NCBI RefSeq assembly: GCF_001981305.1
Contig: NZ_MSCW01000012.1
Location: 62,001 to 126,000 of the forward strand
Length of the DNA: 64,000 bases
DNA from: Marinobacter lutaoensis
GTDB taxonomy: Bacteria > Pseudomonadota > Gammaproteobacteria > Pseudomonadales > Oleiphilaceae
Direction of reading: 5' to 3'
Numbering within the stretch: position 1 is the first letter of the stretch; every line of letters begins with the position of its first letter. The notes under the pieces are model-generated. The model saw only the letters and a program-made list of their open reading frames with translations. It was not told the origin of the DNA and ran no database searches. Positions 61,971 to 64,000 of the stretch are shown here, piece after piece. The position numbers and the translations under genes were made by a program.

Positions 61971-63743
61971 ATGAAACTGAATCGGTTTTACCGGGACGAA
62001 CTGAGCTTTTTGCGGCTGCAGGGACGGGAGTTTGCCGAGGCTCACCCGCAGCTGACCCGCTTTCTCTCCGAGCAAAGCACCGATCCGGATGTGGAGCGAC
62101 TGCTGGAGGGATTTGCGTTCCTGACCGGCAAACTGCGGGAAAAGGTGGAGGATGAGTTCCCCGAACTGACGCACTCGCTGCTGAACATGCTATGGCCGAA
62201 CTACCTGAGGCCGGTGCCCAGCGGCACCGTCCTGCGGTTCGATCCGCAGCTGCATGCCATCAGCGAGCGCCAAGTGGTGGCACGGCACACCGAGGTGAAG
62301 AGCCGCCCCCTGGGCGATCCCGGGCGTCAGACTCAGTGCCGGTTCCGGACCTGCCGGTCGGTGGCCGTGTTTCCGATGACCGTGGCCGAGGTAACGGCGG
62401 AGCATTCCCGCGAGGTGTCCTCGGTCACCGTGGACCTTGCGCTGCATACCGATCAGCCGCTCAATGCCCTGGGGCTGGACCCGCTCCGGTTTTATCTGGG
62501 GGCCGACGACTACACCGCCCAGACCCTGTATCTGTGGCTCAACCATTACCTGAGCGGTATCGAGCTGGAGGTGGCCGGGCAAATCTGCCGGTTGCCGGCG
62601 TCGGCGCTGCAGCCGGTGGGCTTCGCGGAAGAGGAGGCGCTGCTGCCGTATCCCCGCAACGCCTTTCCCGGTTATCGGATCCTGCAGGAATACCTGAGCT
62701 ATCCGGAAGCCTTCCGCTTTGTGGATGTGCAGTCGCTGGCAAGCCGGTTGCCGGCATTGCCAGCGGACGAGATGCGGTTGCGTTTCCACTTTAACCGGAT
62801 TTTGCCGGCGGATGCCCGGATTACCCGGGATGCGTTCCAGCTCCACTGCACCCCGGCCATCAACCTGTTCAGCCACGAGGGCGAGCCGGTGGACCTGAAC
62901 GGTCGCCAGACCGAGTACCGGATTCAGCCGTCGAGCCGGTCGCCGGACCACTACGAGGTGTTTAGCGTGGACCGGGTGGAAGGATGGCTGGAAGGGCGTA
63001 GCGGCCGCGCCGAACCCCGAGTCTATACCGCCTTCGAGAGTTTCCAGCACGAGGTGGAACGGGACCGGGGCCGTACCGCCCTGTACTACCGGGTGCGGGT
63101 CCGGGACAGTGTGCGCGGGGATGGCTTCGACCATCACATCGCCTTCGTGCGGGGTGACGAGTCGGCGTGTCTGGGGCGCCAGGAGGCGGTTTCCCTCACC
63201 CTGACCTGTACCAACCGGGAGTTGCCCCGACAGCTGGCGGTGGGGGACATCTGCATGGCCACCGAGACGTCACCGGCCTTCGCCACCTTCAGCAACATCA
63301 CCCGGCCCACCGCCACGGTGCGCCCGACCCTGGATGGCAGTCTGCTGTGGACACTGGTGTCCAACCTGTCGCTGAACTATCTGTCGATGCTGGATGTGGA
63401 TGCCTTGCGCACGGTGCTTCGGGTCTACGATTTCCGGGCGTTGGTGGACCGGCAGGCCGAGCGTATCGCCCAGCAGCGGCTGGCAGCGATCAACGCCATT
63501 GAAACCCGGCCGGTGGACCGGATGATTCGGGGATTGCCGGTGCGGGGCATCCGCTCGGAGCTGTACCTGGACCAGCAGGGTTTCGCCAGCGAAGGGGATC
63601 TCTATCTGTTTGGCACGGTGCTCAGCCGGTTTTTTGCTCTGTACGCCAGCATCAATGCCTTTCACCAGCTGGATGTGGTGAATACGGACAATCAGGAACG
63701 GTACACATGGACGTTACAGCAAGGTCAGCAGCCGCTGATGTAG
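61971..63743 (+). CDS. tssF: Type VI baseplate protein TssF
   Basis: A 590-residue TssF. LNRFYRDELSFLRLQGREFA is the hallmark start, with DVERLLEGFAFLTGKLREKVEDEFPELT and LLNMLWPNYLRPVPSG after it. It forms the wedge with TssE, TssG and TssK. Its end overlaps tssG by 37 bases. Confidence 0.95.
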   Translation: MKLNRFYRDELSFLRLQGREFAEAHPQLTRFLSEQSTDPDVERLLEGFAFLTGKLREKVEDEFPELTHSLLNMLWPNYLRPVPSGTVLRFDPQLHAISERQVVARHTEVKSRPLGDPGRQTQCRFRTCRSVAVFPMTVAEVTAEHSREVSSVTVDLALHTDQPLNALGLDPLRFYLGADDYTAQTLYLWLNHYLSGIELEVAGQICRLPASALQPVGFAEEEALLPYPRNAFPGYRILQEYLSYPEAFRFVDVQSLASRLPALPADEMRLRFHFNRILPADARITRDAFQLHCTPAINLFSHEGEPVDLNGRQTEYRIQPSSRSPDHYEVFSVDRVEGWLEGRSGRAEPRVYTAFESFQHEVERDRGRTALYYRVRVRDSVRGDGFDHHIAFVRGDESACLGRQEAVSLTLTCTNRELPRQLAVGDICMATETSPAFATFSNITRPTATVRPTLDGSLLWTLVSNLSLNYLSMLDVDALRTVLRVYDFRALVDRQAERIAQQRLAAINAIETRPVDRMIRGLPVRGIRSELYLDQQGFASEGDLYLFGTVLSRFFALYASINAFHQLDVVNTDNQERYTWTLQQGQQPLM

Positions 63744-64000
63744 CCGGGTTGCAACCCGTGCTCGGCAATGCTCGCCGCTACAGTTTCTTCCAGCTGGTGG
63801 ACCTGATTCACCGGCATCACGGGGATGACCTGGAGCGGTCCCGGGACACACCCTCCCGGACCGAGCGCATTCGCTTCAGCGCCACTGCCGGGTTGGGCTT
63901 TCCTGGCAGCGATGTGGTGTCCGCCGCGTCGCCGGCCCATGAGCACGCGCCTTACCACCTGCAGGTGAGCTTTCTCGGCCTGCACGGCGCCCAGTCTCCT
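63707..64000 (+). CDS. tssG: Type VI baseplate protein TssG (partial)
   Basis: The first 98 codons of TssG; the gene continues past the window end. ATG at 63707 with AGGAA 7 bases upstream, inside the 3' end of tssF. RRYSFFQLVDLIHRHHG and ERIRFSATAGLGFPGSDV match the TssG/VasB N-terminus. More cluster genes (tssH, tssK, tssL, tssM) would be expected beyond. Confidence 0.9.
   Translation, partial: MDVTARSAAADVAGLQPVLGNARRYSFFQLVDLIHRHHGDDLERSRDTPSRTERIRFSATAGLGFPGSDVVSAASPAHEHAPYHLQVSFLGLHGAQSP

Overview
The window looks like chromosome from a high-GC gammaproteobacterium of the Marinobacter/Pseudomonas type. The main evidence is gene order: a complete pilGHIJK-chpABC twitching cluster sits divergent from gshB-tonB3-algH-ruvX-pyrR-pyrB-pyrC', as in Pseudomonas. 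Further on are mutM, rsmD, ftsY-ftsE-ftsX-rpoH and pckA-hslO-hslR. Marinobacter or a close relative is my best guess from protein style; nothing in the window proves the genus. Almost all of it is coding, and high GC produces many long antisense open frames that I discard.

Layout. Bases 1-5.9 kb: ycaO, then a compact metal (probably copper) cassette on the minus strand (MerR regulator, CopA ATPase, a 37-residue membrane peptide ending in three histidines, DUF411 protein). 5.9-14.4 kb: two c-di-GMP genes, a CoA-binding protein, folX-folE, an alpha/beta hydrolase, a patatin, a CDGSH iron-sulfur protein and a PAS membrane protein. 14.4-16.5 kb: znuB-znuC-zur with a Zur box. 16.5-29.9 kb: the type IV pilus chemosensory operon, including a 2446-residue ChpA. 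30.2-35.9 kb: gshB to an inactive dihydroorotase homologue. 36.1-40.8 kb: an unusual TRAP-like transport locus (DUF6091 periplasmic protein, TatT-like lipoprotein, fused DctQM permease) with an HU gene on the other strand.

40.9-47.4 kb: pckA, hslO, hslR, yrfG, a small exported protein, mutM and an acyl desaturase. 47.4-52.2 kb: rsmD, ftsY, ftsE, ftsX, rpoH. 52.2-56.4 kb: a 3-hydroxyisobutyrate dehydrogenase-like gene, a hydroxypyruvate isomerase-like gene, a two-component system and a 91-residue unknown. 56.5-57.3 kb: the largest gene-free stretch, holding a structured RNA candidate with its own terminator and, exactly after the terminator T-run, a 625-base group II intron without a reverse transcriptase. 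57.4-59.1 kb: greB, an exported unknown, an orphan recombinase N-terminal domain and acyl-CoA-binding protein. 59.4-64 kb: the start of a type VI secretion cluster (tssB, tssC, tssE, tssF, tssG), running off the end.

The least conventional parts are the RNA/intron region in front of greB, the TRAP-like locus, and the copper cassette with its microprotein. I see no CRISPR array, no tRNA or rRNA, no insertion sequence and no prophage.
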